Positions 45,547-57,118 of a DNA stretch of 64,000 nucleotides are shown in pieces. Made by a program: the position numbers and the translations under genes. The notes beneath the pieces are model-generated. The model was not told where the DNA came from, did not search any database, and saw nothing but the letters and a program-made list of their open reading frames with translations. Numbering within the stretch: position 1 is the stretch's first letter; every line of letters starts with the position of its first letter. This DNA comes from Rhizobium favelukesii (GTDB lineage: Bacteria; Pseudomonadota; Alphaproteobacteria; Rhizobiales; Rhizobiaceae): NCBI RefSeq assembly GCF_000577275.2, contig NZ_HG916852.1, forward strand, positions 933,001-997,000, written 5' to 3'.

Positions 45547-46011
45547 ATGCGTCAGGTCTTCTTTGCTGCGATAGCTGTGTTTGCCGCGGGATCCGCCTGC
45601 GCCTCTTCGATCGAGGTGGTCGGCAAGGACACGCGCACCAATGGCGGGAGCATCAGCCAAGAAAGCTGCCCAAGCTGCCCGGCGCTCGAACCCGTCGAGC
45701 GCAGGAGGGACTACGTTGTCCCGACGCTCACACCCGGCTCGCTGCAATCCTCGGAAATCCGCGACGTCGATGGCGAGAAGAAGCTCTATCGCACCGAGGG
45801 CTGGATGGGCGGCTCGCCCGTCGTGTTCGTCACCAAGGCTCCGCCCGAGCCGATGACGGCATCCGCACCGCCTGCCGACAATATCGACCGCGCTTCGACG
45901 ACGGCCGCTGTGATCGGTGGTGACGTCAAGCCGATCGCTGCAAGCGTGATAGGTGCGCCGAAGGAACAAACGGTCCCGCTGGACGTTTCCACCTTCGAGC
46001 TTCGGCTCTGA
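45547..46011 (+). CDS. Exported HPE1-like domain protein
   Basis: A 154-residue secreted protein: signal peptide MRQVFFAAIAVFAAGSACAS, then a conserved CPSCP motif (possible metal or disulfide site), YVVPTLTPGSLQSSEIRDVDGEKKLYRTEGWMGGSPVVFVTKA and an Ala-rich tail. This matches my memory of rhizobial and agrobacterial proteins annotated as plant-virulence-effector HPE1-like, a name given by similarity only. No virulence role is implied. A strong terminator follows. Confidence 0.6.
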   Translation: MRQVFFAAIAVFAAGSACASSIEVVGKDTRTNGGSISQESCPSCPALEPVERRRDYVVPTLTPGSLQSSEIRDVDGEKKLYRTEGWMGGSPVVFVTKAPPEPMTASAPPADNIDRASTTAAVIGGDVKPIAASVIGAPKEQTVPLDVSTFELRL

Positions 46012-47655
46012 TCTCCAGTTCCCTGCCCCAGCCTGACCAAAGTTTCGGTCGACCGGGGTCCACCCCCGCGGTGGATGAAATGCGTCCCTGAGAGAAGCAG
46101 GGACGCATTTTTCGTATCTCGTTGGCCTTGCCGGCGGGCACACCCGCTAATCTCATCCCGTCGAGGACGGCAGCGATGCGGTCTGGATACTTACCCGCTT
46201 GACCGGCGCGGACGCGCTCAATCGTGATATCAGGCGTCAGGCGTCTGAGCGCGGCAAGGTGGCGATGGGCTTCCTCCATGCGCCCGAGATGCGCGCTCGC
46301 AGCAATGAGCACCCACAGCGTTGCCTCGAAATTCGGATTGCTGGCAAGCGCTCTTGATGCCCAGGCCACGGCCTGGTCGTCCTCTCCGAGGATCACATGG
46401 GCGTGCGCTATGCCGCAAAGCGAGAAATGCGCGCCGCGATCTCCCGGCGTCAAGCGATTGGCTCTGTGGAAGTGCCTGAACGCATCCCTGATGTCACCGC
46501 AATGAAGATGCCCGACGCCGGCCCTGACGACGGCCATCGGATTGTTGGGATTGGATTCAGCCGCCGCCTGCAGGACGGCGAGGCCCCAGTCGTAATCCGT
46601 CTGCATCAAGGCGACGCCGCAATGGGCCATGACCATCGCGTCGCCGGCGCCGTGCTCCAACGCTCGCCGCGCCAGTGCGGCACATGCCTGCACATCGTCG
46701 TCGGTGAGCGCCGGCCAGCCCATCGTGTAGCGATGCTCGAGCGCCCATGTAGCATGGGCAAGCAGCTGTGCATTGTCCGGCTCGGCGGCAAGTCCCTGCA
46801 TGAGAAGCGCATAGGCGGCCGCGTTGTCGCTTTCGGTTTCGCTCGAGATCTTGGCCAGTGCCTGCAGGTAGATGTCGTAGGTCGCCACGTTTCCGGGACG
46901 TTCGCGTCGCGATCGCTCGATCTCGGCCGTCTGGATCAACGGCTCGATCAGCGTCGCGACGCGCTCGGTGATTTGATCCTGAAAGTCGAATATCTCGTCC
47001 AGAGTGCCATCGAAGGTCTGCGCCCACATATGCGTGCCGCTTTGGCCCTCGACAAGCTCGGCCACGATGCGCAGCCGAGTGCCCGACTGCCGGATGCTGC
47101 CTTCGAGCACGTAGCTGACGCCAAGTTCCGCGGCGATCTTGCGCACATCCGTTGCATTGCCCTTGTAGGCAAAGGAGCAGTCCCGGGCGATCACGGCAAA
47201 GCTCCGGAAGCGGCTGAGTGCCGCGATGATCTCGTCAGCGATCCCATCGGCAAAGGAGTCCTGCCTTGGATCGCCGCTAAGATTGCTGAAGGGGAGGACC
47301 GCGAGGGCAGGCCTCACCTCCGGCGCTGGCAGAGCGGCTTTCGTGTCCGCATCGACGCGGATGAACCGGTAACCGACGCGCGGTACCTGGCGATCCACTC
47401 CTGTCCCCCGGGCGCGGGGCCGAGCGCCTTGCGTAGTGCTGCGACCTGGATGGTGAGGTTGCTTTCCTCGACCGCGATTCCGGGCCAGACGCGCTCCATC
47501 AGCGCAGCCTTGGAAACGACAGTCCCGCGGGCTTCAAGCAATGCCTCAAGAAGCGCGATGCCGCGGTGGCCGAGCGCCACCGACCGCCCGTTGCGCAGGA
47601 GGCCGCAGCCGGGATCGAGGACAAATTCGCCGAAGGCATGCGAAGGCTGCACCAT
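45926..47655 (-). pseudogene. Winged-helix/TPR regulator (CadC/adenylate-cyclase-like), frameshifted
   Basis: Two frames together encode one protein. From 47655: a Trans_reg_C winged helix (FGEFVLDPGCGLLRNGRSVALGHRGIALLEALL ... VEESNLTIQVAALRKALG). It breaks near 47389, where the expected W-I-x-x-VPRVGYRF sequence is in another frame; one missing base explains it (GCCAGGTACC for GCCA-N-GGTACC). The second frame holds the TolB-like part (LAVLPFSNLSGDPRQDSFADGIADEI) and TPRs to about 46150, then about 60 unfamiliar residues that run through a terminator. So N-terminal shift plus possible lost stop. If real, DNA binding and sensing parts are separated. Confidence 0.75.
46078..46112 (+). terminator. 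Rho-independent terminator after the HPE1-like gene
   Basis: AAATGCGTCCCTG / CAGGGACGCATTT stem of 13 perfect pairs, 7-nt loop, run of Ts. It lies inside the C-terminal extension of the frameshifted regulator on the other strand, arguing that the extension is not native. Confidence 0.85.
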
Positions 47656-47949
47656 GTGGGAAATATAGCCTAACGACCATGGTCGGAAAACGAGACAACG
47701 TGCCTTTGCTAAATCACTTCAACCTATGGAGGCAAATTGGTTCAAAATTTCCGCCAACTGCAAGAATGCGCTGATTACATTTGACAATCCTGGGAGGCTC
47801 GCCACTTGGCAAATGTTAATCCCTCCACTCTAATTCTAACAACGAAGGCCGGAAGACGCATGATTGTCGTCGCCAAGCGCGGTTCAGCGCAGAGGTCGGG
47901 AGTTCACCGATCCGGAATTGCCGAACCCACCGATTTTGCGAGACATTCA

Positions 47950-49766
47950 ATGAAAAAGCTTAAGATCGCCCATCAACTTTTCGCCCTCGTGGGGTGCTCA
48001 TGGCGGCTTTCGCCATTGCCACCTACTTTCAGATCAAGACGACGTCGCAGGTGATCTACGACGATCGCTTCGACCTTCTGCGCACGCAGGTCGAGTCCGG
48101 GATCTCAGTTCTCGATTCCTACTACCAGCGCGAAAAATCAGGCGAGATGACGCACGAAGCAGCGCAGGCCGAAGCGTTCAAGGTTCTCTCGAAGGTCAAG
48201 TTCGAGCCAACAGGCTATCTATTCGGCTATGACTACAACGTCGTTCAGCGCTTCCACCCGAAGCCGGATAACATCGGCAAGGACATGAGCGGTCAGGTGG
48301 ACCAGAACGGCACCTATTTCAGCAAGGACATGGTCGCCAAGGGTAGAGCCGGCGGCGGCCGGACGATTTACTACTGGAGCAAGCCCGGCCAGCCAGCAGA
48401 CAAGCTGTTCGAGAAGGGCTCGTACTCGGCAGCCTTCGAACCCTGGCAGCTGGTCGTTTCCAGCGGCGTCTATCTCGACGATCTGCAGGCGCAAATCAAT
48501 GCCGCTGTCTGGAAGGCGCTTATTGCCTGCGTTATCGTCGGCGTCGCCGGCATCGCTGCCGCCTACTACTTCATCCGCGGCATCTCCAAGCCCCTGCAAG
48601 ATGTCCATCAGGCATTGAAGGCCGTGGCCGACGAGAACGTGACGCTCGCCATTCCGCATGCCGACATGAGCAACGAAGTCGGAATGATGGCCAAGGCGAC
48701 GCAGTCTTTGCAGCAGAAGGTGAAGGAGCGCCACGCCATGTCCGAGCGCGAGGCCGCCCAGCAGATGGCGCTTGAAGGCGAGCGCGAGAATAGCCAGCGC
48801 CTGCAGCGCGACGAAACGACCGCCCAGAACCATGTCGTCACGACAATCGGCCGGGCGTTGGAACAGATCGCGCGCGGCGACCTGACGGTTCGCTGCGCCG
48901 ATCTCGGCCAGAAATACGCGGCCCTCCGCGACAATTTCAACGATGCTCTGTCGCATCTCGAAGCCGCGATGGCCAAGGTCAGTGCCAAGGGCGGCGACAT
49001 TGCCGTCAGCAAGGAAGAGATCCGTCGCGCCTCCAACGATCTGTCGCAGCGTACCGAGCGCCAAGCCGCGAGCCTGGAAGAAACCTCCGCAGCACTTGAT
49101 GAGCTGACCGTCGCGGTCCGCCAGACCGCTGACGGCGCCCATGAGGCAAGCAAGCGCGTCGAGGCCATCAGCGGCGAGGCGAGCCGCAGCGATGCCGTTG
49201 TCTCCGAAGCGATCGAAGCGATGAGCGGCATCGAAAAGTCGTCTGCCGAAATCGGCAAGATCATCGGCGTCATCGACGACATCGCCTTCCAGACGAACCT
49301 TCTAGCGTTGAATGCCGGCGTTGAGGCTGCACGTGCCGGCGAATCCGGCAAGGGCTTCGCTGTCGTCGCTCAGGAAGTTCGCGAACTTGCACAGCGCTCG
49401 GCCGCCGCTGCCAAGGAGATCAAGGATCAGATCGCCCGCTCGTCCGGTCAGGTCGATCACGGCGTCCGCCTGGTCGGCGAAACGGGCGAGGCGCTAAAGC
49501 GCATCTCCGATCAGATCAAGGCTGCCAACGAGATCGTTGCCAAGATCGCCCACAGCGCCTCCGAGCAGGACACGACGCTGCGTTCGATCTCGTCCTCGAT
49601 GAACCAACTCGATGCCGCAACCCAGCAGAACGCCGCGATGGCGGAGGAAACGACCGCTTCGGCAGAGTCGCTGGCGAGCGATACCGACGAGCTCTTGAAC
49701 CTAATCCGCAGCTTCCGCGTCGGCGGCAGCAACGACCATGCCGTGCAGGCTCGTCGCGCCGCCTGA
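47950..49766 (+). CDS. Methyl-accepting chemotaxis protein with sCache_2 sensor, apparent N-terminal frameshift
   Basis: Transmembrane chemoreceptor. MKKLKIAHQLFALVG (ATG 47950) and LMAAFAIATYFQI (frame from 47994) are one membrane helix cut by a missing base in a G run (47991-47994): GTGGGGTGCTC where five Gs would restore the frame. Then come a single Cache domain (GYLFGYDYNVVQRFHPKPDNIGKDMSG, about 30-160), second helix (about 168-190), HAMP, and a signalling domain with the hairpin tip DIAFQTNLLALNAGVEAARAGESGKGFAVVAQEVRELA. The C-terminus lacks an NWETF pentapeptide. A terminator follows. A GTG at 47994 could give a shortened protein. Confidence 0.85.
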
Positions 49767-49787
49767 GGTTGGGCATCGAGACAAAAG

Positions 49788-49819
49788 AACGGCCGCCGGA
49801 GCGATCCGGCGGTCGTTTT
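49788..49819. terminator. Terminator between chemoreceptor and DUF523 genes
   Basis: AACGGCCGCCGGA / TCCGGCGGTCGTT stem (one G-T pair), 4-nt loop and TTTT, serving the plus-strand chemoreceptor gene; minus-strand use by DUF523 is possible. Confidence 0.8.
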
Positions 49820-49845
49820 GCATGGAGGAGGCCAAGCAGAAGCGC

Positions 49846-50352
49846 TCAGGCGGCGTGGTGGGCCTCGTCGGCGGCGAGCCCTGCAACAAGCTGCTCGACT
49901 TCGCGATCGGAGTAGACGGCGATACCAGCCTGCTTCAGAAGCGCGGCAGTCACGCCATTCCCCGCTTGCCTGTGTCCGGAGAACGTCCCGTCATAGACAA
50001 AGCCCGAGCCGCAGGAGGGGCTGCCGTCGATCAGCAGCGCATAGCGGCAGCCGGTTTCGGTCGCGAGCGCCAGCGCATTTTCGGCCGCCTGCCCGAACTC
50101 TTCCGTCACATCGCCGCCAGTGATGTCGACGACGCGCGCACGGCCAGCGAGCACATCCTCGCCCGTGGCGCCGCCTTCGATTTCGGCGGGCGGACGCGGC
50201 ACCGGCATTCCGGCCGACATCTCAGGACAGATGGTTACCAGCCTGCCTTCCTCGATCCACCGCGCGATCGCGGGGTGGGCAAGGGGCTTCGACTGCCCGT
50301 CATAGCGGACAGCATGGCCCATGAGGCAGGCGCTGACGAGAATCTTGTTCAT
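49846..50352 (-). CDS. DUF523 domain-containing protein
   Basis: A 168-residue soluble protein: ILVSACLMGHAVRYDG with the first Cys, VTICPEMSAGMPVPRPPAEI with the second, and LIDGSPSCGSGFVYDG with the third, the classic DUF523 Cys arrangement suggesting metal or Fe-S binding. Stand-alone gene, convergent with the chemoreceptor and divergent from YqaA. No known reaction. Confidence 0.88.
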   Translation of the reverse strand: MNKILVSACLMGHAVRYDGQSKPLAHPAIARWIEEGRLVTICPEMSAGMPVPRPPAEIEGGATGEDVLAGRARVVDITGGDVTEEFGQAAENALALATETGCRYALLIDGSPSCGSGFVYDGTFSGHRQAGNGVTAALLKQAGIAVYSDREVEQLVAGLAADEAHHAA

Positions 50353-50448
50353 GGCTTTGGCATAGCCTCAAGGACGTGATAGTGCCAGCCCGCAGTCAGG
50401 CGTAATGAAGGGGAACAGAGTGCAGCGAAGCATTGGCGTGGACAAGAC

Positions 50449-50889
50449 ATGACCGATCTTGCGGTCTATGCCGGTCTTTTCCTGGTGGCCTTTGCGGCAG
50501 CCACGATATTGCCGATGCAGTCGGAAGCCGGACTGGTCGTGCTCATCCTGGCGAAGCAGTATCCGGTCCTTGCGCTGATCGCGGTGGCGACCGTTGGCAA
50601 CGTCCTCGGCTCGGCCGTCAACTGGCTGCTCGGCGTCGGCATCGAGCGCCTTCGCGGCAAACGCTGGTTTCCAGTAAGCCAACCCGCGCTCGACACGGCA
50701 CAACGCTGGTATCGCCGCTACGGCAAGTGGTCGTTGCTTCTGAGTTGGATGCCCGTGGTCGGCGATCCCATCACCGTCGTTGCCGGTGTGCTGCGCGAAC
50801 CGTTTCCGATATTCCTGTTGCTCGTCACCATCGCGAAAACAGCGCGCTACGGCGTCCTCGCTGCCGCTACTCTCGGCGTGATGAGCTGA
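50449..50889 (+). CDS. yqaA: YqaA-family DedA-like membrane protein
   Basis: A 146-residue inner-membrane protein of the VTT/DedA group: helices at about 5-25, 35-60, 90-112 and 118-140, with LPMQSEAGLV, NVLGSAVNWLLG, and the re-entrant motif SWMPVVGDPITVVAGVLR. DedA relatives act as lipid transporters or scramblases; YqaA itself is uncharacterised. Convergent with glyS, with a long inverted repeat between. Confidence 0.82.
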   Translation: MTDLAVYAGLFLVAFAAATILPMQSEAGLVVLILAKQYPVLALIAVATVGNVLGSAVNWLLGVGIERLRGKRWFPVSQPALDTAQRWYRRYGKWSLLLSWMPVVGDPITVVAGVLREPFPIFLLLVTIAKTARYGVLAAATLGVMS

Positions 50890-50899
50890 CGCAGGTTCC

Positions 50900-50938
50900 A
50901 ATTCCATCCTTCAATCAATTCTGAGCAAGGATGGAATT
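50900..50938. terminator. Inverted repeat between convergent yqaA and glyS
   Basis: AATTCCATCCTT and AAGGATGGAATT, 12 perfect pairs with a 15-nt loop, located 11 bp after yqaA and 35 bp after the glyS stop. No long T-run. Confidence 0.5.
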
Positions 50939-50972
50939 AGATAGAAAGCGCAAGATGTTACGGCGTTGCAGC

Positions 50973-53201
50973 TTAGCCCGAGATCTTCGAGAAGTCGGCG
51001 ACGGTGCCGGTTGCCTCGCGGATCAGGCGCAGCAGGGCAAGACGATTGGCGCGAATGGCGGCCTCTTCGTCATTGACCAACACGTCGTCGAAGAAGCGGT
51101 CGACCGGTGCGCGCAGCCTGGAGAGTGCTTCCATCGCCGAGCGGAAGTCTTCCTTTGCAACGGCCGTTGAGGCTTCCGCGGAAGCCGTGGTGATGGCGGC
51201 AAAGAGCTCCTTCTCGGCGTCGAGGCGGAAGAGGTTTTCGGAGACGCCGTCGGCGATCACCGTGCCCTTCTTCTCCTCGGCAGCCAGAATTTGCGTGGCG
51301 CGCTTGGTGCCGACCAGGAGATTTTTACCGTCCTCCGAGGTAATGAACGCCGTCAGCGCCTCGACACGGCGGGCAATCATCAGAAGATCGTCGGCTTCGG
51401 GCGTAACCACGGCGTCAATCAGGTCGTAGCGCGCGCCTTGGTCGCGCAGATAGACCTTGAGGCGGTCGTGGAAGAAGGAGAGGAGGTCGAGTTGACGTGA
51501 CATCCCATCGCCGACGATAGCACTGCTTGTCATGTAGTCGCCACCTTGGAGCTTCTTTTCGGCGGATGCTCTGTCTAGGAGATCTGCATCGATCCGCGCC
51601 ATGTGCGAGGCAATCGGCGTTAGCAGCGGGATACGAACCTTGCGCTCGAGCAGGATGCGGATGACGCCGAGTGCTGCGCGGCGAAGCGCGAAGGGATCCT
51701 TGGAGCCGGTGGGCTTCTCGTCGATAGCCCAGAAGCCGGTCAGCGTATCGAGCTTGTCGGCGAGCGCGACGGTGATCGCAATCTTGTCCTCCGGAACGCG
51801 GTCGTTCGGCCCCATCGGCTTCCAGTGATCCTCGATCGCTGCTGCGACCGAGGCGTCCTCGCCCTGGAGCGCGGCATAGCGGCGGCCCATCAGGCCCTGC
51901 AGTTCCGGAAACTCGCCGACGGCCTCGGTGCGAAGATCCGCCTTGGCCAGAACCGCGGCCCGGTCGACAAGCTTGTAGTCTGCGCCGATCTGCATGACGA
52001 GCTTGGCCGCAAGCGCGCGGATGCGCTCCACGCGTGCGCCCTGCGTTCCGAGCCTGGCGTGGAAGGTCACGTTGAGCGCGTTGAGCTTGGCCATGCGCTG
52101 GTCAAGCGGCTTGGAGAGGTCGAGGTCGAATTTCTTCGCCGAAGCTTCCAGCGTTTCGAGGTCCGGCAGATTGCCCTGGTCGCGCTTCCAGAAGTGTAGC
52201 GCGTCGGAAAGACGGGCCCGCACGACCTTGCCGTTGCCGTGGATGATCTCCTTGCCGCCATCGCTCGCCTGGATGTTCGAAACGAGGATGAACTTGCTGG
52301 AAAGCGTGTCGCTGCCGATCGGGCGCGTCACGAAGCACTTCTGGTTCGTCTTGATCGTCAGGCGGATGATGTCGGCCGGGATCGAGAGGTAGTCTTCCTC
52401 GAAGCTTCCCATCAGCACCTGCGGCCATTCGACGAGACCGGAGACCTCTTCCAACAGGCCCTCGTCCTCGACCAGGCCAAGGCCGCTCGCAAACGCGATG
52501 TCGCGGGCGTCGTGCAGGATGATGTCCTTGCGCCGATCGGCATCAAGAATGACCTTCGCCTTTTCGAGATTGGCGACATAATCGTCGAAGCGCTTGACGG
52601 TGATGGCATCAGGCGCATGGAAGCGGTGGCCGTAGGTCACGTTGGAGGCGACGATGCCGTCGATCGAAAACGGAATGACAACCGTTTCCTCATGCTCGGT
52701 GCCGAATGTGCAGACGATCGACTGCAGCGGCCGCACCCAGCGCAGCGAACCGGGCTTGGCGGATGCAGCACCCCAGCGCATCGGCTTCGGCCAGGGGAAA
52801 TCGCGGATGATGCCGGGCATCACGTCACTGATGATCGCTTCGGCGGCGCGGCCCGGCTTGGAGATGACGGCGATGTAGAAGTCGCCCTTCTTCGGGTCGC
52901 TCTGGATCTGCGCCTCGGAAATGGAGGACAGGCCGGCGCCGCGCAGGAAGCCTTCGATCGCCTTCTCGTTGGCGTCGGTGCGGGGGCCCTTCTTCTCTTC
53001 GCGCACGTCGGCGGAGCGCGCCGTCAGGCCACGAATGTCGAGTGTCAGCCGGCGCGGCGTCCAGTATTCGCGCGCACCCTCGTAGGACAGTCCTGCTTCA
53101 ACAAGCGCATCGGTGACGAGCTTCTTCAGGTCGCCGGCAGCCTTGCGCTGCAAACGGGCCGGGATCTCTTCGGAGCGGAGTTCTAGGAGCAGATCTGGCA
53201 T
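50973..53201 (-). CDS. glyS: Glycyl-tRNA synthetase beta subunit
   Basis: tRNA-binding beta subunit, 742 residues, partner of GlyQ. N-terminal [18 protein letters not shown] and [14 protein letters not shown] are the family start; the HD-like core and a C-terminal anticodon-binding domain (about 640-730, [19 protein letters not shown]) follow. The start at 53201 is family-typical with AAGGAAAG upstream; the open frame extends 145 codons further but those residues are not related. The gene diverges from tex. Confidence 0.95.
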   Translation of the reverse strand: MPDLLLELRSEEIPARLQRKAAGDLKKLVTDALVEAGLSYEGAREYWTPRRLTLDIRGLTARSADVREEKKGPRTDANEKAIEGFLRGAGLSSISEAQIQSDPKKGDFYIAVISKPGRAAEAIISDVMPGIIRDFPWPKPMRWGAASAKPGSLRWVRPLQSIVCTFGTEHEETVVIPFSIDGIVASNVTYGHRFHAPDAITVKRFDDYVANLEKAKVILDADRRKDIILHDARDIAFASGLGLVEDEGLLEEVSGLVEWPQVLMGSFEEDYLSIPADIIRLTIKTNQKCFVTRPIGSDTLSSKFILVSNIQASDGGKEIIHGNGKVVRARLSDALHFWKRDQGNLPDLETLEASAKKFDLDLSKPLDQRMAKLNALNVTFHARLGTQGARVERIRALAAKLVMQIGADYKLVDRAAVLAKADLRTEAVGEFPELQGLMGRRYAALQGEDASVAAAIEDHWKPMGPNDRVPEDKIAITVALADKLDTLTGFWAIDEKPTGSKDPFALRRAALGVIRILLERKVRIPLLTPIASHMARIDADLLDRASAEKKLQGGDYMTSSAIVGDGMSRQLDLLSFFHDRLKVYLRDQGARYDLIDAVVTPEADDLLMIARRVEALTAFITSEDGKNLLVGTKRATQILAAEEKKGTVIADGVSENLFRLDAEKELFAAITTASAEASTAVAKEDFRSAMEALSRLRAPVDRFFDDVLVNDEEAAIRANRLALLRLIREATGTVADFSKISG

Positions 53202-53405
53202 GTCACTTTCCTTGCCTTCGGTGGGGAAGGCGCCACTAAGGCGGGTCTGAAAACGGTCGCCTCTGCTAGCAAAGAATGCCGCGTCAGCACAACCGCAAAA
53301 ACAGCCACCGGCCGTGCTATGTTGCTGTGGATAGGGACGTCGGGCATTGCCTTGCCGCTTTTCGCCGCTATGGTCCCGCAACTTTCGTGAAACGCAGGAA
53401 CTCTC

Positions 53406-55715
53406 ATGGCCGCTGACCTTCGCTCGCTTGCCGCTGTCATCTCTTCCGAAATCAACGCCCGGCCCGATCAGGCCAAGGCGGCGATCGAGCTGCTGGACGA
53501 GGGAGCAACGGTGCCCTTCATCGCCCGTTATCGCAAGGAAGTGACCGGCGGCCTGGACGATACGCAGCTGCGCAATCTCGCCGAGCGCCTGGTCTATCTG
53601 CGCGAACTGGAAGCTCGCCGCGACACCATCGTCCAATCCATCACCGGCCAGGGCAAGATGACCGACGAGTTGATGGCAAAGATCGCCAAGGCGGGCACCA
53701 AGGCCGAGCTCGAAGATCTTTATCTCCCCTACAAGCCGAAGCGCCGCACCCGCGCCGAGATCGCCCGTGAGCGTGGCCTCGGGCCGCTGGCAGAAGCCAT
53801 CCTAACCGATCGCTCGAAGGAGCCTGCGATGCTGGCGGAAGGCTACATCACCGCCGATGTGCCGGATGTGAAGGCGGCACTCGAAGGCGCGCGCGACATC
53901 GTCGCTGAAGGCATTGCCGAAAATGCCGATCTGCTTGGCAAGTTGCGCGCCCATATGCGCAACGCGGCCCTGCTGAAGGCCAAGGTGGTCGACGGCAAGC
54001 AGGCATCGGGCGAGAAGTTCTCCGACTATTTCGACCATTCCGAACGTTGGGCAACCGCCCCCGGTCACCGCGCGCTGGCCATGCTGCGCGGCTGGAACGA
54101 GGAGGTGCTGACGCTGACGATCGACGCGGATGTCGAGACCGCATCGCCCAACAAGCCGGTCGAGCGCATGATTGCAGCGGCCTACGAAATCGGCAACAGT
54201 CGCCCATGCGACCGTTGGCTGATGGAGGTCGCGAGCTGGACCTGGCGCGTCAAGCTCTCAATGTCGCTGTCGCTCGACTTGATGCGCGAGCTTCGCGAGC
54301 GCGCCGAGGAAGAGGCTATCCACGTCTTCGCCCGCAATCTCAAGGATCTGTTGCTGGCAGCGCCCGCCGGTTCGCGCCCGACCATGGGCCTTGATCCGGG
54401 CATCCGCACCGGCGTCAAGGTCGCCGTCACGGATGCGACCGGCAAGGTGGTCGCGACGTCCACCGTCTATCCCTTCCAGCCGAGAAATGACGTGCGCGGT
54501 GCGCAGGTCGAACTTGCCTCGCTGATCCGCAAGCACAATGTCGAGCTGATCTCGATCGGCAACGGCACCGGCAGCCGCGAGACGGAAAAGCTGGTGGCCG
54601 ACATGCTCGCCGAACTGCCAGGCGCCAAGCCGACCAAGGTGATCGTCTCGGAGGCCGGTGCTTCGGTCTATTCCGCCTCGGAAACAGCGGCACTGGAGTT
54701 CCCGAACCTCGACGTATCGCTGCGCGGTGCCGTTTCCATCGCGCGCCGCCTGCAGGATCCGCTGGCCGAACTCGTCAAGATCGAGCCCAAATCGATCGGC
54801 GTCGGCCAGTATCAGCACGATGTCGACCAACAGAAGCTGTCACGCTCGCTGGATGCCGTCGTCGAAGACGCGGTGAATGCCGTCGGCGTCGATCTCAACA
54901 CCGCCTCCGCGCCGCTGCTCTCCCGCGTCTCCGGCGTTGGCGCCTCGATCGCCGAGGCGATCGTCAAGCACCGCGACAGCGAAGGCCGCTTCGAGACCAG
55001 CCGCGATCTCCTGAAAGTCGCGCGCCTCGGCCAGCGCACATTCGAGCAATGCGCTGGCTTCCTGCGCATTCGCGATGGCAAGGAGCCGCTCGACGCCTCC
55101 TCGGTCCACCCGGAAGCCTACGGCGTTGCCAAGAAGATCGTTGCCGCCTGCGGTCGCGACCTGCGCTCGCTGATGGGCGACAGCGCTGTCCTAAAGGCGG
55201 TCGATGCGGGTAGGTTCATCGATGAGAAATTCGGCCTGCCGACGGTGAAGGACATTCTCGCCGAACTGGAAAAACCCGGCCGCGACCCGCGCCCGAGCTT
55301 CAAGACCGCGACCTTCGCCGAAGGCGTTCACGAGGTCTCTGATCTCAAGCCCGGCATGATGCTGGAAGGCACGGTCACCAACGTCGCGGCCTTTGGCGCT
55401 TTTGTCGACATAGGCGTACATCAGGACGGATTGGTTCATGTTTCCCAGCTCGCCGATCGCTTCGTCAAAGATCCTCACGAGGTTGTGAAAGCCGGCGACG
55501 TCGTCAAGGTTCGCGTCGTGGAGGTCGATGCCAAGCGTAAACGCATCGGTCTGTCGATGAGAAAGGACGACGGTTCGCAGCCTTCGGCGCCGCGTGGTGA
55601 GTCGCGTGGAAACCAGCCGGTGCGCAGCCAGAACGACCGACGCGCGGCCCCTTCAAAGCCGGAGAGCCATGGCGCCTTTGGAGCTGCGTTGGCCGAAGCG
55701 ATGAAGCGAAAATAA
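53406..55715 (+). CDS. tex: Tex-family S1 RNA-binding protein
   Basis: Transcription accessory factor of 769 residues. N-terminal helical Tex part (about 1-200), YqgF/RNase H-like domain (about 315-440, [15 protein letters not shown]), helix-hairpin-helix motifs (about 495-560, [22 protein letters not shown]), and an S1 domain (about 655-725, [33 protein letters not shown]). Basic, Asn/Arg-rich tail. Affects transcription elongation and stability of some mRNAs. Full length. Confidence 0.95.
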   Translation: MAADLRSLAAVISSEINARPDQAKAAIELLDEGATVPFIARYRKEVTGGLDDTQLRNLAERLVYLRELEARRDTIVQSITGQGKMTDELMAKIAKAGTKAELEDLYLPYKPKRRTRAEIARERGLGPLAEAILTDRSKEPAMLAEGYITADVPDVKAALEGARDIVAEGIAENADLLGKLRAHMRNAALLKAKVVDGKQASGEKFSDYFDHSERWATAPGHRALAMLRGWNEEVLTLTIDADVETASPNKPVERMIAAAYEIGNSRPCDRWLMEVASWTWRVKLSMSLSLDLMRELRERAEEEAIHVFARNLKDLLLAAPAGSRPTMGLDPGIRTGVKVAVTDATGKVVATSTVYPFQPRNDVRGAQVELASLIRKHNVELISIGNGTGSRETEKLVADMLAELPGAKPTKVIVSEAGASVYSASETAALEFPNLDVSLRGAVSIARRLQDPLAELVKIEPKSIGVGQYQHDVDQQKLSRSLDAVVEDAVNAVGVDLNTASAPLLSRVSGVGASIAEAIVKHRDSEGRFETSRDLLKVARLGQRTFEQCAGFLRIRDGKEPLDASSVHPEAYGVAKKIVAACGRDLRSLMGDSAVLKAVDAGRFIDEKFGLPTVKDILAELEKPGRDPRPSFKTATFAEGVHEVSDLKPGMMLEGTVTNVAAFGAFVDIGVHQDGLVHVSQLADRFVKDPHEVVKAGDVVKVRVVEVDAKRKRIGLSMRKDDGSQPSAPRGESRGNQPVRSQNDRRAAPSKPESHGAFGAALAEAMKRK

Positions 55716-55850
55716 GCGCTTAGCAGTCGCATTTGCAAAAATGTCACACATCGGCGACCATGTTGCCGAGGTGCGAAATACGGCGCTTGTAAGGCGGATG
55801 ATAGATACTAAGTTGATCGGACTGTCCTGTCACATTGCGAGGCCTTATCA

Positions 55851-57110
55851 ATGGCGTCGGCTTTCTTATCGATTGTCAAAAAACTCATCCGCAAGGGTAA
55901 CCTGAAGCTCACACTCGCCAATGGCGAGAGGCATATGATTGGCGACGGTACTGGTGATCTGGTCGTCGTTCGCGTTGCCGACGAGGAGGCGGAGAAGTTG
56001 ATCCGCCGCGACCCCACCCTCAAGCTCGGCGAAATGTACATGGAGGGCCGGTTCATACTTGAACACGGCAGCATCTACGATTTCCTGGAGATGGTGAAAC
56101 AGAACACCACCAACGAAATCTTCGATATCCCGATGGCGGCCCTCCTGATCAGCCGCATCGCTCTTCAACAGCTGAAAAGCCGTCTGCCGGTCAATCGCAA
56201 CAAGCGCAACGTGGCACACCACTACGATCTGTCCGAAAGGCTGTTCGAACTCTTCCTCGACCAGGATTGGCAGTATTCCTGCGCCTACTACGACCCGCCG
56301 GGCATCAGCCTGGAGGAGGCGCAGGTTGCCAAGAAGCGCCACATTGCCGCCAAGCTCCTGCTGGAACCGAACCAGCGCGTGCTTGAGATCGGCTCCGGCT
56401 GGGGCGGCATGGGCATGTATCTGGCGGAAGCCGCGCCCGGCCTCGATGTCACCGGCATCACGCTCAGCGAAGAGCAGCTGAAGATCTCGCGCGAGCGTTC
56501 GAAACAGCGCGGTCTGGCCGACCGTGTCCGCTTCGAGTTGCAGGACTACCGGACGATGACCGGTCAGAAGTTCGATCGTATCGTCTCGGTTGGCATGTTC
56601 GAGCATGTCGGCATCGGCAACTTCGACAAGTACTTCAAGAAGGTGCACGCGTTGCTGGCCGATGACGGCGTCATGGTCCTGCATTCCATTGCCCGACCGA
56701 AGCCGAGCTTCGCGACCAACGCCTTCATCGAAAAGTATATCTTCCCGCAAGGCTACATCCCCTCGATCGGAGAGACGATCCCTGCGATCGAGAAGGCCGG
56801 TCTTCTGGTGCGCGACGTGGAAGTGCTGCCGCTTCACTACGCCCAAACGCTCCGCCATTGGCGCGAGCGCTTCGTGGTGAACAAGGCCGCGGCTGTCGCC
56901 CTTTACGACGAGCGCTTCTTCCGCATGTGGGAGTTTTATCTGGCCGGCTCGGAAATTGGCTTCCGCTGGGACGAACTCTTCGTCATGCAGATCCAGATTT
57001 CCAAGAACCAGTTTTCCACGCCGGATAATCGCAACTACATCGCGCAGAACGAGGCGAAGTTGAAGGAATTCGAGGCGACGCGTCCGCCGCTCGAAAAGGT
57101 TATATTGTGA
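55851..57110 (+). CDS. cfa: Cyclopropane-fatty-acyl-phospholipid synthase
   Basis: SAM-dependent methylene transferase acting on membrane phospholipid double bonds, 419 residues. An N-terminal lipid-binding part (about 1-115), AHHYDLSERLFELFLDQDWQYSCAY, SAM motif VLEIGSGWGGMGMYLAEA near residue 182, and ERFVVN/FRMWEFYLAGSE at the C-terminus are typical. It adapts membranes in stationary phase or acid. A 135 bp region separates it from tex; terminator follows. Confidence 0.94.
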   Translation: MASAFLSIVKKLIRKGNLKLTLANGERHMIGDGTGDLVVVRVADEEAEKLIRRDPTLKLGEMYMEGRFILEHGSIYDFLEMVKQNTTNEIFDIPMAALLISRIALQQLKSRLPVNRNKRNVAHHYDLSERLFELFLDQDWQYSCAYYDPPGISLEEAQVAKKRHIAAKLLLEPNQRVLEIGSGWGGMGMYLAEAAPGLDVTGITLSEEQLKISRERSKQRGLADRVRFELQDYRTMTGQKFDRIVSVGMFEHVGIGNFDKYFKKVHALLADDGVMVLHSIARPKPSFATNAFIEKYIFPQGYIPSIGETIPAIEKAGLLVRDVEVLPLHYAQTLRHWRERFVVNKAAAVALYDERFFRMWEFYLAGSEIGFRWDELFVMQIQISKNQFSTPDNRNYIAQNEAKLKEFEATRPPLEKVIL

Positions 57111-57118
57111 TCACCAGG

